From Unio delphinus (Eukaryota > Mollusca > Bivalvia > Unionida > Unionidae): a stretch of 64,000 bases of DNA. The position numbers and the translations under genes were made by a program. How positions within the stretch are numbered: the stretch's first letter is position 1; the number at the start of each line of letters is the position of its first letter. Shown piece after piece: positions 24,440 to 35,497 of the stretch. The stretch is taken from positions 3,874,501-3,938,500 of the forward strand of contig JAQISU010000097.1 of NCBI GenBank assembly GCA_029339505.1. Reading direction: 5' to 3'. The notes under the pieces were generated by a model. It was not told the origin of the DNA and did no database searches. It saw nothing but the letters and a program-made list of their open reading frames with translations.

Positions 24440-26830
24440 GACTTTGTATATCACCTAATCTTTAGAAGCTCAAGCGCTTTACAACATATATAATGATATG
24501 AATACTAAAAGCAAAACAACATGAAATTGGAAAACATACAAAATGCTGAAAATGTTTAAGGTAGGACACATTATTAGGTATTAAAGTTTGTTCTTGCAGT
24601 CGAAAAAAGTGAGATTAAATAGCACTTTTGAAATGGACCGCTGTGCTTTTGTGTCTGATTTCAGTGGGCAATTCATTCCACGTTGCTGTGCCCTGGTATG
24701 CAAAAAACGTTGCCCATGTGACTTCGTTTTCATATTGGGAATAATGAGTATACGATTGTCAGAAGAGGAGCGTAAGCATCTTCCTGGTGTGTACACGTGG
24801 GTGAGGCCAGATAGGTATGTTGGATTGTAGTCCGAAATTGAAATGTAGCACAGAGAATACATTTTGTATTTGATTCTGGATCAAATGGATGGCCATTTTA
24901 GGGTACAGAGCAGCGGGGAGGTGTGCTCTAATCGTGGTGCTCTAAGGATGATCCGAGCAGCTGTGTTTTGAACTTTTGAAGTTTCTGGAGTATATATTGA
25001 GACGAACCAGACAGAATTGAGTTACAATAGTCCAGTGTTGAAAGTACTAATGAACATACAAGTGTTTTAGTGGCATCAACTGAAATATATTTGCGAATGG
25101 AGTTGATGCGTCTCAGCTCAAGATATGCAGCCTTGCATATGATCATGACATGTTTGTGCAGTGTGATAGTGCTGTCTAGAGTAACAACAAGGGTCTGTAA
25201 TAACTGTGAATTTAATGTTAGTGTTGCTGATATTTATTGTTTGAGGTAAAGGATGTGAATGAGAAAGTCTTTGTATTGTCATCAGAATGGCCTCAGTTGT
25301 ATCATCATTGATCTGCAGCTTTTTACACGTCATCCATGATTTCACATCAGAAATGTACCTCTCTACTCCTTGGATTGTAGCATCAACTTCAGTTGGGTGG
25401 CTATACTTGTATATTTGGGTGTCATCAGTGTACAAATGGCGAGACACTTGATGATGATCTATGACACTTGAGAGCGGTTGAGTGTATAGAATGCAGAGAA
25501 CAGGTCCAAGACCCTTGTGGAACACCAAAACTTACATCAACTGAGCTGGAGTGTATTCCATTTACAGATACAATTTGTGTCCTGTTGACTAAGTAGGACT
25601 TGAACCACTGTAAGGCTATATTCTGAATGCCAAATACATGCTGCAGACGGTGAAGTAATATATCATGGTCTATTATGTCACATGCTGCAGACAAATCAAG
25701 GAGGGTGATGACTGTAATCTTTCCTCTATCCAAAGCAGAGAAAATGTCATTAACTACTTTTAGAAGAGTAGTTTCAGTACTGTGGCACACTGTACATTGC
25801 TAAAATGATTGTTTGAATTCAAATAAGATACAATTTGGGTTAGAACAACGTTTTCTAATAATTTTTATATGAACGGGAGATTATAAACTGGGCTGTAGTT
25901 CTTTAAATCGTTATAGTGAAGTGTTGGTTTCTTCAGCAGAGGCTTTACGATGGCAGTTTTGAAAAATAATGGTAATTCCCCGGATGAGAGAGAGGTATTA
26001 ATAACATAAGTTAGTGGAGGCAATATTATTAGATCTGATGACTCAAGCAGCATTGATGTTGGAATTTGATCATGTTCACATAACTTTGGTGCACTTTTCA
26101 TCACAATTGTCCGTAGGTTCATATGATGCTAACGGTTGTCGCTGAAAACTGCATCGTGACTGTATGTTGACGACGAGTCAGTTGGAATTGTGTTGTCAAG
26201 CTTATTTCTAATGGTTTGTACCTTGTCACGGAATAAATTTGCAAACAGGTCCGGAATGTCGACTGGAGATAATGTAGTTGTAAGTGGTGTACATTTGTTC
26301 CTTGACATTAATTTGTTAGTTACTAGACGAGCTCTTTCCAGCTGGAACTCTCTGTGATCTTAGTACTGTAGTGGGATAAGGTGGCTAAATGGACTATGTT
26401 TGTGACGTTCTTCTATGCGGCGTCATAGATTTGTTGATATATAGTGAGTCTGGTGGAAAACCAAAGCCTCTTCGCTGTTATGGCGGTCTCTTTTAGCTGT
26501 GCGAAGCTGGTCCCTAACACTGCTATACCACGGATAACACTTTTGAATTTATACTCTGCACTTGGTGGCTGGGGCAATCATTTCTGATTGTAACAGGTTG
26601 CAGTGTAAATGTTCCTTCAGCGATTTGTTGGTATGCATTACAATGGTACATATCAAGATCTTTAACCGACATTGTAAAGCCTTTAAAATGTAGTGTTCAC
26701 CTTGATATACTGGTGTACATCTACAATCTGAAAGCCAGAGTGGTCTCGCTTTTTTAAAAAAGAGTAATTGTGCTGTTATCAATGGCACACTTACAGAACT
26801 TGGTTCTTTAATTCTTCTTCTCATTCAACC
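24381..26830 (-). pseudogene. L2/CR1-like non-LTR retrotransposon, 5'-truncated and broken
   Basis: Minus-strand RT motifs in order: DLFANLFRDKVQTIRNKL (about 26250), LLESSDLIILPPLTYVINTS, SGELPLFFKTAIVKPLLKK, LLDLSAACDIIDHDILLHRL, VSVNGIHSSSVDVSFGVPQG, and LYTDDTQIYKYSHPTEVDA, whose catalytic TDD retains both Asp. The C-terminal part continues to about 24600. The 3' end has AAGCGCTTGAGC followed by a pure (ATT)n tail (24381-24434 in + view), typical of L2/CR1-type tails. Frameshifts at several points break the frame. Confidence 0.88.
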
Positions 26831-26869
26831 AAACTGACTGTGCATCGAACCAAATGTAACCAAGGCCAA

Positions 26870-27055
26870 CTCGTAATCAGAACATCGTTACAATACAAGT
26901 ACGTAAATAAGAACATCGTTACAATGCCATCACGTAAATCGGAACAATATTAAAAAGTCAACACGTAAATCAGAACATCGTTACAATACAAGCACGTAAA
27001 TAAGAACATCGTTACATTACAAGCAGGTAAATAAGAACATCGTTACAATACCAGC
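26870..27055. repeat. 30-31-bp tandem repeat
   Basis: About six copies of a unit containing AACATCGTTACAATACAAG and ACGTAAATA. One copy is shortened and mutated. Confidence 0.88.
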
Positions 27056-28694
27056 TTTTTTAATATCATTGGCAATATGAAACACACACACACACACCCC
27101 AACCTCAGCTCCATAATTGCGTATGGGGGCTACCTTTGCGTCAAACAGACAAAGCAATACAGTTACATCTAATCTGCCAAATTTTGAAAGACTTTGTTTC
27201 AATATATGCACAACCTTCATTGCCTGTAAGGATAGAGTTTTATGGCACATATACTAAGAGTTTTTAAGAAAATATGCATCCTAAATTCTTATAATATGAT
27301 TAAATATTTACCTCTGTATGGCCATAGTATCATATTTATTAACGTGTGAGATAGCCACCTCTGGGAAATGCAACCACTATTGTCTTTTACATTATTACTT
27401 TAGGCGACCTATTGAGCATATTTTAAAACTGTTGAGCAGTGTCAGCAAAAACAATTAAATTGTCTCCATACAACAGTGAAAAGAGTTTGTAGGTTTATAA
27501 GGACACTCCCCTATTTTCTTCAGCTAAAACGGATTTAAAATCGTTCAAAAATATAGGAAAGAGTAACGGCGATAAAACACAACCTTAGTGCACTACCAAC
27601 GGGCAATTAAACACATAGGCAATACGACTGTCGGACTTAGCACATGCTTTTACATCAATATAAATTGCGTTGTATGATTCTTAACATTTTTCCACTAATA
27701 TTTTCACTAACTAACTTTTGGTACAGCAAACGTCTATCTTTCCTATAAAATACTTTAGTCAATAATTACTACATAGAATCTACCCCAACGTCTTCTTAAA
27801 TATTTACAAATTAAGGTATGTAATATATTATCTGATATGGTATACCACGTCCTAAATCCTGCTTGCTCTTCGCCCATTAATTCGCTTTCCTCATTTATTA
27901 TGTTATTTAAAATCGATGTAAACACACTTTGCTTTTAATACAGGTAATAAACTAATGTCTCTGTAATTGGAGAGCGCATTTGTATCCCCTTTAATAATAT
28001 CGTACATCGAATAGTTTATTAAATAATAATGACTTATAAAGGTGCAATTATGTTGCTCATGCATATAAAGAAGCCAATGGATAAAGCATATATTCCCCCC
28101 CCCCCCAGCTGTGTTATGTTGCAGTTTACTGAATGCTAGGCGTACCTCTTCTTCCGTGACCGTTCTATCTAAATTCTCGTGAATTATTTGAATGTTTTCA
28201 TATTCCTGTATCTGGTCAACAAAATTGAAAGAATTAAATAATTCAGAAAAATATTCATACCAAGTTGCAGCAATGATACTGAGTAGCATACCAGTGACTG
28301 GGTTCTTTACAAGGCGCCAGAGAAATTATCTATATTTAGAGTATTATGATGATACAATGCTATTTTTAAAAACTCATATTGCATTTGCTTGCTTCTTGTA
28401 AGAGATTTATACATATTTCAATTAAATGTATAATCTTCAATTATTTCACTTGTACGTTTTAATCTAAACAGTTTTAGATATATTAAAAGCTTTGTTTTTG
28501 GCGTTTGTGCAATCTGTATCAAGCCATGGCTGACATGTTTTACTTTCTATTGATTGTTTTCATTGTGCTTTCTGCATCATGGTGGTTATCAGTCATTGTT
28601 TCGACGCATTCATTAAATGTCTTATTGTTGATATTATTTAAATTCTTGTCCATATTTTGAGATGAAAGATATATCTTTGCAATTTTGGATAAAA

Positions 28695-28868
28695 GATAAA
28701 AAGAATATTTGCTTGAAACGAGTGAATAACGGATATATTTAATCGAGTCGATCAAAAACTCAATATTTTCACGAGTGGCAAAGCCACGAGATAAAATGCT
28801 AGAGTTTTTCACCCACAAGATGAAATGTATCCGTTATTCATTCGTTTCAAGCAAATATTCTTTTTATT
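28695..28868. mobile_element. Hairpin MITE, about 174 bp
   Basis: Arms of about 40 bp (28695-28735 and 28826-28868) are almost perfect inverted copies, starting AATAAAAAGAATATTTGC. The centre holds a second short palindrome (GTGGCAAAGCCAC). No clear target duplication was found, so the superfamily is open. Confidence 0.85.
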
Positions 28869-29135
28869 TTATGCTCACATATGTTGGCAACCTGAAGTTT
28901 GCGACACAGTGAATTAGCAGATTTCTTATGTCAGCTGTTTACCGTACATATTCTGCTGTGCTATGTGTACCTGCGCACAAAATTAGTTCCACATCAGACT
29001 GATAAAAATGAAGTGATATTTCTAAAATAATAAACTTCAAGTTTCAAGGATAGCATACATGTACATAAGGAAAAAGTAGTTCACCGACAGAACATGTAAG
29101 GGAGGTAAGTACGTTCTGACCCCAAGCAGTAGTTC

Positions 29136-29170
29136 CTGTAGTGAAAAAAATAGTTATTTTTTCACTACAG
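29136..29170. other. Perfect 14-bp inverted repeat
   Basis: CTGTAGTGAAAAAA and its exact complement are separated by 7 bp. A transcript would form a stable hairpin. Role unknown. Confidence 0.8.
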
Positions 29171-29989
29171 TGAAATATCAATATTATTTTAATTAGAAAA
29201 TCAAGTAATTCACTGCTTATCATAAAAACCGTCTTCTTTGTTCCATATTTATTTATTTATTTCGTTTCACACAGTGTCACTTATAGCCTTTTGCTCTTGT
29301 TTACACATGTAGACAAGTGACAATACATTAGTCATGTGTATTGATAGCAATCTATCATCTATGTTAAAGGATGATCTATTTTTTTTTTTAAAACACATAC
29401 GTTGCCTAAGACATAATATATTGTTGTGACCGAGTTGCCATGGATGCATTTAAATTTCCATATCCCTTTATCTGATCTACCATTGGCGATTCTAAATCCA
29501 ATATTTTGGCATAAATGTAAAAAATTTAATAAAACAATCTCCGTATTGATTTATCTCCCTTACATCCAGATTAACCTGATTATAGATTATTTCGTCTTCT
29601 GCATATTTAAAGTCTTGAAGTTGGTCAAAAGTTCTGTCTTATCTGATACAATTTGTCTCCGTTCCAGTACAGGCATTAAAATCACCTGTTATTATTGTTC
29701 TGTAGTCAGCATATTTACGGTAATTTTAAGGGGAGCTAACTCATTTTCTGCCACCGCATATTTATTTTCTTCGGAATGAATTGAGGAGTATTCAGGTTAC
29801 AAATAGACAAAACCAAAATTATGTTCCACTTCAGTATGCTAGCCTTAGACGAAACAATAGTTTTGAGGCACTTTTTCTCTCTATATTTTTTTAAGTGCTT
29901 GAAGAAGGGTTCACAATCAAAAATCGAGATCCACATGAAATTATTTAAGCAGACTGATTTAGTTCTTACGCTATCAAAGGTTTTGTAAC

Positions 29990-30045
29990 AGTTAATACCA
30001 TTTTCATAAGTCTTTGGTATGACTAGGCCGAAGTTCACTGTTACA
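29990..30045 (-). mobile_element. SINE family B fragment
   Basis: Contains CATAAGTCTTTGGTATGACT and flanking bases of the family B promoter-proximal body; both ends are missing. Confidence 0.7.
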
Positions 30046-30296
30046 ACAGATTCGTTATATTGCAAATTTTATATTGGCTGCATTTGACGGGGCTGTGAAT
30101 CGAGTTATGGCGTTCTTAACCTCTTTCATTTTTGTTTTACTCGTCTGAACATAAACGTCTGAAAATTTGAGTTCCCTATGCATGCCAGCTTTTTTGCTCA
30201 GCATTACCAGATTGTGTGAGAATCCTAAAGAAATAGTCTGTGTAACGACTGTTCAACAATGAACTATTTGCACATACCGTTTCGTCTTTCATAGTT

Positions 30297-30464
30297 GAAT
30301 CGCGCCGGTGGCCTAGTGGTTAGAGCGTCCGTCGCTAAAGCGGGAGGTCGTGGGTTCGTTCCCCATCCAAGTCATACCTATGACTTACACAAATGGTACT
30401 ATCAGCTGCCTCGCTTGGCGTGCAGCATTAAGAGGTTAATGTTAGGACTGGTCGGCCTGGTGAT
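30297..30464 (+). mobile_element. SINE family B, 5' half, fused to a minisatellite
   Basis: Head GGTGGCCTAGTGGTTAGAG and GGGTTCGTTCCCC, then the conserved middle to GGCCTGGTG, where the 39-bp array takes over. The 3' half of the SINE (hairpin and tail) is absent. Confidence 0.9.
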
Positions 30465-31420
30465 AATAGTGTCCAATACTCATATTCCCATCTGGTGTTT
30501 GATAATAGTGTCCAATACTCATATTCCCATCTGGTGTTTGATAATAGTATCCAATACTCAAATTCCCATCTGGTGTTTGATAATAGTATCCAATACTCAA
30601 ATTCCCATCTGGTGTTTGATAATAGTATCCAATACTCAAATTCCCATCTGGTGTTTGATAATAGTGTCCAATACTCAAATTCCCATCTGGTGTTTGATAA
30701 TAGTGTCCAATACTCAAATTCCCATCTGGTGTTTGATAATAGTATCCAATACTCATATTCCCATCTGGTGTTTGATAATAGTATCCAATACTCATATTCC
30801 CATCTGGTGTTTGATAATAGTATCCAATACTCATATTCCCATCTGGTGTTTGATAATAGTATCCAATACTCATATTCCCATCTGGTGTTTGATAATAGTA
30901 TCCAATACTCAAATTCCCATCTGGTGTTTGATAATAGTATCCAATACTCATATTCCCATCTGGTGTTTGATAATAGTATCCAATACTCAAATTCCCATCT
31001 GGTGTTTGATAATAGTATTCAATACTCAAATTCCCATCTGGTGTTTGATAATAGTATTCAATACTCATATTCCCATCTGGTGTTTGATAATAGTATTCAA
31101 TACTCATATTCCCATCTGGTGTTTGATAATAGTATTCAATACTCATATTCCCATCTGGTGTTTGATAATAGTATTCAATACTCATATTCCCATCTGGTGT
31201 TTGATAATGGTGTTCAATCCGTAAATTCCCATCTGGTGTTTGATAATAGTATTCAACACTCATATTCCCATCTGGTGTTTGATAATAGTATTCAATACTC
31301 AAATTCCCATCTGGTGTTTGATAATGGTATTCAATACTCATATTCCCATCTGGTGTTTAATAATAGTCTTCAATACTCATATTCCCATCTGGTGTTTGAT
31401 AATGGTGTTCAATTCTTTAA
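30465..31420. repeat. 39-bp minisatellite
   Basis: About 24 copies of a 39-bp unit containing CCCATCTGGTGTTTGATAAT. Variation is mainly at ATAGTGTCC/ATAGTATCC/ATAGTATTC and CATATT/CAAATT, with variants clustered along the array. The period is a multiple of 3 and the unit lacks stops, so frames of 309, 338 and 299 codons appear on both strands; they are not credible proteins. Further decayed copies resume at 31672-31790 beyond an inserted SINE. Confidence 0.96.
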
Positions 31421-31677
31421 TGGGGGCTCAGAGTGGTCTAAAGCGCTCTCCTTTAGAGATCCCTGTCATCTCACCTCTGTCTGTGTGGGTTCGAGTCTAA
31501 GATTCGGCTAATGTAGTTATGTGAGAAAGCATGCCAGTAGTTTCTCGCGGGTCGGTCGTTCTTTCTGTGGGTTTTCCCGGGTTCTTCCTCCACCAATAAT
31601 ATTGGCCGCCATATATAGCCTATCGTGTGCTGAAAAATGGCGTTAAACCCTACAACAACAACAAAAAAATTCAATCC
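31409..31677 (+). mobile_element. SINE family A inserted into the 39-bp array
   Basis: Element about 31417-31669 with flanking TTCAATTC and TTCAATCC (31409-31416, 31670-31677), one mismatch apart. The head lacks part of box A (CTCAGAGTGGTCTAAAG). The tail is CCCTACAACAACAAC followed by A residues. Minisatellite copies occur on both sides, so the array existed before the insertion. Confidence 0.92.
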
Positions 31678-31873
31678 GTAAATGCCCATCTGGTGTTTGA
31701 TGGTGTTCAATCCATAAATTCCTATTTAGTATTTGATAATGGTGTTCAATCCATAAATCCGCATCTGGTGTTTAACTGTTTATAATGGTGTTCAATATGA
31801 AAATCGCGTTACACAGTCAGATTTCAACTACATACCGTAGGAGTTTTCACTGACCTTGATGTGTGGGCATCAT

Positions 31874-32006
31874 TGAATGAGTCCAGTAAATTTTGCATAA
31901 ATAATTGAATGAGTCCAGTAAATTTTGCATAAATAATTGAATGAGTCCAGTAAGTTTTGCATAAATAATTGAATGAGTCCAGTAAATTTTGCATAAATAA
32001 TTTGAT
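31874..32006. repeat. 32-bp tandem repeat, four copies
   Basis: Units contain GAATGAGTCCAGTAAATTTT; nearly identical. Confidence 0.93.
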
Positions 32007-32009
32007 GAG

Positions 32010-32810
32010 TTGAAAAAAAATTGTATAATTTTGAACTAACTTTGAATTACATTCACACTGTAATCCAACAACATTTAAAAAGCGCTCAAAACTTACGTAT
32101 TAATACGTTTCAAAACCAAATTGATATTTTATTCAGAGGAAACAAGTTTCATATGGCTTCTACGTATCCTTTCAAAGTTCGTTCTTTCCGCCAACTTGCA
32201 ATAAAGGACATATAGTTTCTTTGTATGTACTTGCAGTCAACAAGATATCTTGATTGTTCTCAAGGTTAAAATAAACAAGTAAAGTAAAGAAGATATCATA
32301 ATTTTGCACCATGTTGAAATGTTCTACCTGAGCCAACAAAATATCTTTATCTCTGAATCAGATTTTAACGAAAATACCTTTGCGCATGGTACAAATGGTA
32401 ACTGCATGAAGATTGTTTTATTGTTCGTGACATTATTCAGGTCTGACGTTAAAACGCTTAAAATGGCATATTTCTTAAACACAACACAACTAGTGCAGGT
32501 AACCTATGATTTTATTAATAAGTCTTTCTGGATTATTTTAATCTTCATCAGTCTCTGGATCTAATGCAGTTTTATCCATACACCCCATGCAGCTACATCT
32601 AACACCGGATCAAATGATATGGTTATGGTTTTAATGCATCAAAGAGCTTAATATATTATGTTTATATTTACTTTGTAACTTCAACCAGTCTTTATAATTA
32701 CAGTATTTATTTTTTATTTCATATTTTGCGACCAAGCATGTGCCACATGGCAAATCATTTTGTTGCCATAGTCCTTAGTGCATAAGGGTTTTGTTATTGT
32801 ACGAGAACAT
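32010..32810. other. Unassigned AT-rich DNA
   Basis: Short frames of 64 and 86 codons show no recognisable domain. Nothing supported. Confidence 0.45.
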
Positions 32811-32955
32811 GTTAAAATATGGGATTAATGACTGTTAAAACATGGGATTAATGACTGTTATAATAGGGAATTAATGACTGTACTGGTCAAACATGGAATG
32901 ACTGTACTGGTCAAACATGGAAGGACTGTACTGGTAAAACATTGGATGACTGTAC
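32811..32955. repeat. 22-24-bp tandem repeats
   Basis: Three copies containing GGGATTAATGACTGTTA pass into four copies containing GACTGTACTGGTCAAACATG; the second unit looks derived from the first (shared ATGACTGT). Confidence 0.85.
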
Positions 32956-32959
32956 TGTT

Positions 32960-33636
32960 CATCAACATTTACACTTTTTGTCATTTTTTTTCTTCTGTAA
33001 TTACTCACTTTGTTTCTCTATTGAACACCCTTGACACGATCTATCTAGATATTTGCGTCAATTATTATATGTCCACTTGAACTGCTATCTAATTGCAGAA
33101 AAGTCTACCAACTAAGAAGTAATAGATCAGTTAAAGACAGAATCAAAATCTCTTTCCGGACATGTCGACATAAAACATCTCAATGTACTTCGTTCTGTTT
33201 TTAATTTGAAGATTAAAATATGACGTTACCATCTCCCCTTTGATATTATCTACGGAACCTACAGAAGAGATAATCGTGAGGGTGTTAGCCTCTAATACAG
33301 TGTGGCTTTGAGGAAAAAGATATCAAGTCTGAATCCCGCTAAGCGGCGCTACAGGATGCATTGAAATTAATTGTAGTTCATGCAACACACTGCTTCATTA
33401 TTAGTGAGGCTATAGCACTGGCTTAAATCTCTACTTTAGACTTCTCTAATTACTCACTATAACTAACTAATAAAGATAAGCTGATGTGGCATAAATCAAA
33501 GGGGAATCACTTAAAAAATTCAACTACATGGCGCCATTACAGGAAGTGCAGATAAGCAACATCAAGGTATATCCTCAAAAAGGGAGTGTCCTGCTAACTA
33601 ATAGAAAAGCAACTCGTAAGAATGGCTCGGCTGTCA
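32960..33636. other. Unassigned DNA
   Basis: No supported gene or repeat. Confidence 0.45.
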
Positions 33637-33637
33637 A

Positions 33638-33640
<3 letters not shown>

Positions 33641-33705
<65 letters not shown>
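33641..33705. repeat. (CT)n microsatellite
   Basis: Pure CT run. Confidence 0.97.
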
Positions 33706-33708
<3 letters not shown>

Positions 33709-33845
33709 CATTGTGACTTAAATAGGTTACAAGATGGTCACATCGCCAACATATATTTTGAGAACGAAATTAATAGTATCGTAACGCTGTTCTGCATAAC
33801 CTTTGTTTTTTGTTGAAAGTACTACTAACGGTTCAATACAACGTT

Positions 33846-33960
33846 ACATGTCTGCGGCATGATGCCCCAGTGCTAGACATCATTATAAACTGTCTCACTG
33901 CAGACATCGTTGCGATATGACTGAATAATTGTTAAAGCTAAAGAAAACAAACAAACAAAA
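33846..33960 (+). mobile_element. SINE family B, 3' part only
   Basis: Starts within the hairpin (CATGTCTGCGGCATGATGCC) and runs to the tail AAACAAACAAACAAA. Typical of 5' truncation. Confidence 0.88.
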
Positions 33961-34138
33961 AGTACCGTTAATAACAAAAAAATTGATGGCTTATGAAGGT
34001 TCAAGGCTTATTCACAAACTTAACCACCTCTTCTGTGCAAGGAAATCGGGCACTACAAACAGGAATCGGGATTGATACAATGACCCCTAAGAACGACTTA
34101 TTGTAAGGAATGCATGTGAAACACAAACTCGTACTAAT

Positions 34139-34140
<2 letters not shown>

Positions 34141-34193
<53 letters not shown>
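34141..34193. repeat. (GA)n microsatellite
   Basis: Pure GA run. Confidence 0.97.
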
Positions 34194-34194
<1 letters not shown>

Positions 34195-34197
<3 letters not shown>

Positions 34198-34888
34198 CAA
34201 ATTAAATCGACAAATACTGAGATGTTGTTTCCCAAAGGAAACGTTGGAAACAATTATGTCCTAATCGGTTTTTAATGACTGAAAATAAAAATTACATACA
34301 TACAAAATGCATTTTTTATTTCCCTGCGACTATGTCAGTCGGATGGTAATTTGATTAAAACGTGTGCCTCAATACACTGTGACGTCATTGTTCTGGTACT
34401 CGGGCTTTCATGCAGTGTTGCGATGGTTGATAGTTAAGACATATACGTGGGACCAGTCTAATCCAATTAAAGAAAAGTTGTACATTTGTTCTGCTACGGA
34501 TTCGTTACTGGATGCTGATTAAAGCATTCGGTTTTCACTTTGCTTCTGATATTTAGGTTTGTTTAGCTTCTAAATCACTCTATGCACAAGACATCAATGA
34601 TCAGCATCAAATATATTGTTATAACTCTAATTCCTATGAAAGAATTTTGATAACGAAAGCGATAATGACGCGCAATGTTCAGATAGTCGTTTGAATCCAA
34701 TACCTATTCGGAACGAATCCGAATGCCAAAGTATGAATCATGACGTGATCGACATTTGAAGAACGGTTGTTTTTAATTGCCAAAATTACAGTGTCGTACC
34801 GCATATGAACATGCCATAATTTGCATAAGTCAATGTACGAGGCATTACGGTTTAAATCTTGACTTAAGAAATTGTATTGGTCAAGTTT
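34195..34888. other. Unassigned DNA
   Basis: No supported feature. Confidence 0.45.
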
Positions 34889-34889
34889 A

Positions 34890-35135
34890 GTTAGATAGTG
34901 ATATCTAGCACTGCGGCATCATGTCAGACATACATGTAGCATGATGTCCCACCCAGTCACATTATCCTAACACCAGGCCGACAAGTCTTAACAGTAACCT
35001 CTTAATGTTGAGCTTCAAGCGAGGCAGCTGTTAGTACCATTTTTTAAGGTATTTGATATGACTCGGCCGGGGATTGAACCCACGACCTCCCGCTTCCGCG
35101 GCGGACGCTCTTACCACTAAGGCACTGGAGCGGTT
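34890..35135 (-). mobile_element. SINE family B, tail missing
   Basis: Head at the right (GGGTTCAATCCCCGGCCGAG on minus) and body to the hairpin region at about 34905-34950. In this copy the outer stem pairs no longer match fully. The 3' tail is absent. Confidence 0.9.
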
Positions 35136-35268
35136 GCAAAACGATTGAATTATGAGCAAAATTATATAAAAGTCAAAGGAAGCGTGTAAGATTTCACGGA
35201 ACGAATTAGTACCTGTCATAAAATGTATTAATCTTGCAAGTAGTGCCAGCATAAATACATCATAATCG

Positions 35269-35269
<1 letters not shown>

Positions 35270-35319
<50 letters not shown>

Positions 35320-35399
35320 TGTAGTAGTAGTAGTAGTAGTAACTTAAAATGAAAGCAAAAATAATCTTCTAAAATAATAGATTTAACGTGGGTATGTCA

Positions 35400-35494
<95 letters not shown>
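35270..35494. repeat. (TTA)n, (GTA)n and long (TA)n
   Basis: TTA repeats 35270-35320, GTA repeats 35321-35341, then after about 60 bp a TA run 35401-35494. Confidence 0.96.

Positions 35495-35497
<3 letters not shown>

Larger units (their letters stand above)
27078..29800 (-). pseudogene. Third non-LTR element: endonuclease and RT remains, split by a MITE
   Basis: On minus, an endonuclease segment with TIITGDFNACTGTE lies near 29690, followed by NQVNLDVREINQYGDC. RT begins near 28290 with WYEYFSELFN and TEEEVRLAFSKLQHNTAGG, then GDTNALSNYRDISLLPVL, GEEQAGFRTWYTISDNI, RRRWGRFYVVIID and LLYGDNLIVFADTAQQ (catalytic ADD changed to GDN). The last recognisable part is SKFGRLDVTVLLCLFDAKVAP at about 27100. 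Stops and frameshifts are many. A hairpin MITE (28695-28868) lies between the endonuclease and RT. The clade cannot be fixed from these remains. Confidence 0.78.

Noticed and set aside
30295..31511. Open frames of 309, 338 and 299 codons on both strands
   Set aside because: All are the 39-bp minisatellite read in different frames; the longest + frames also run into a SINE.
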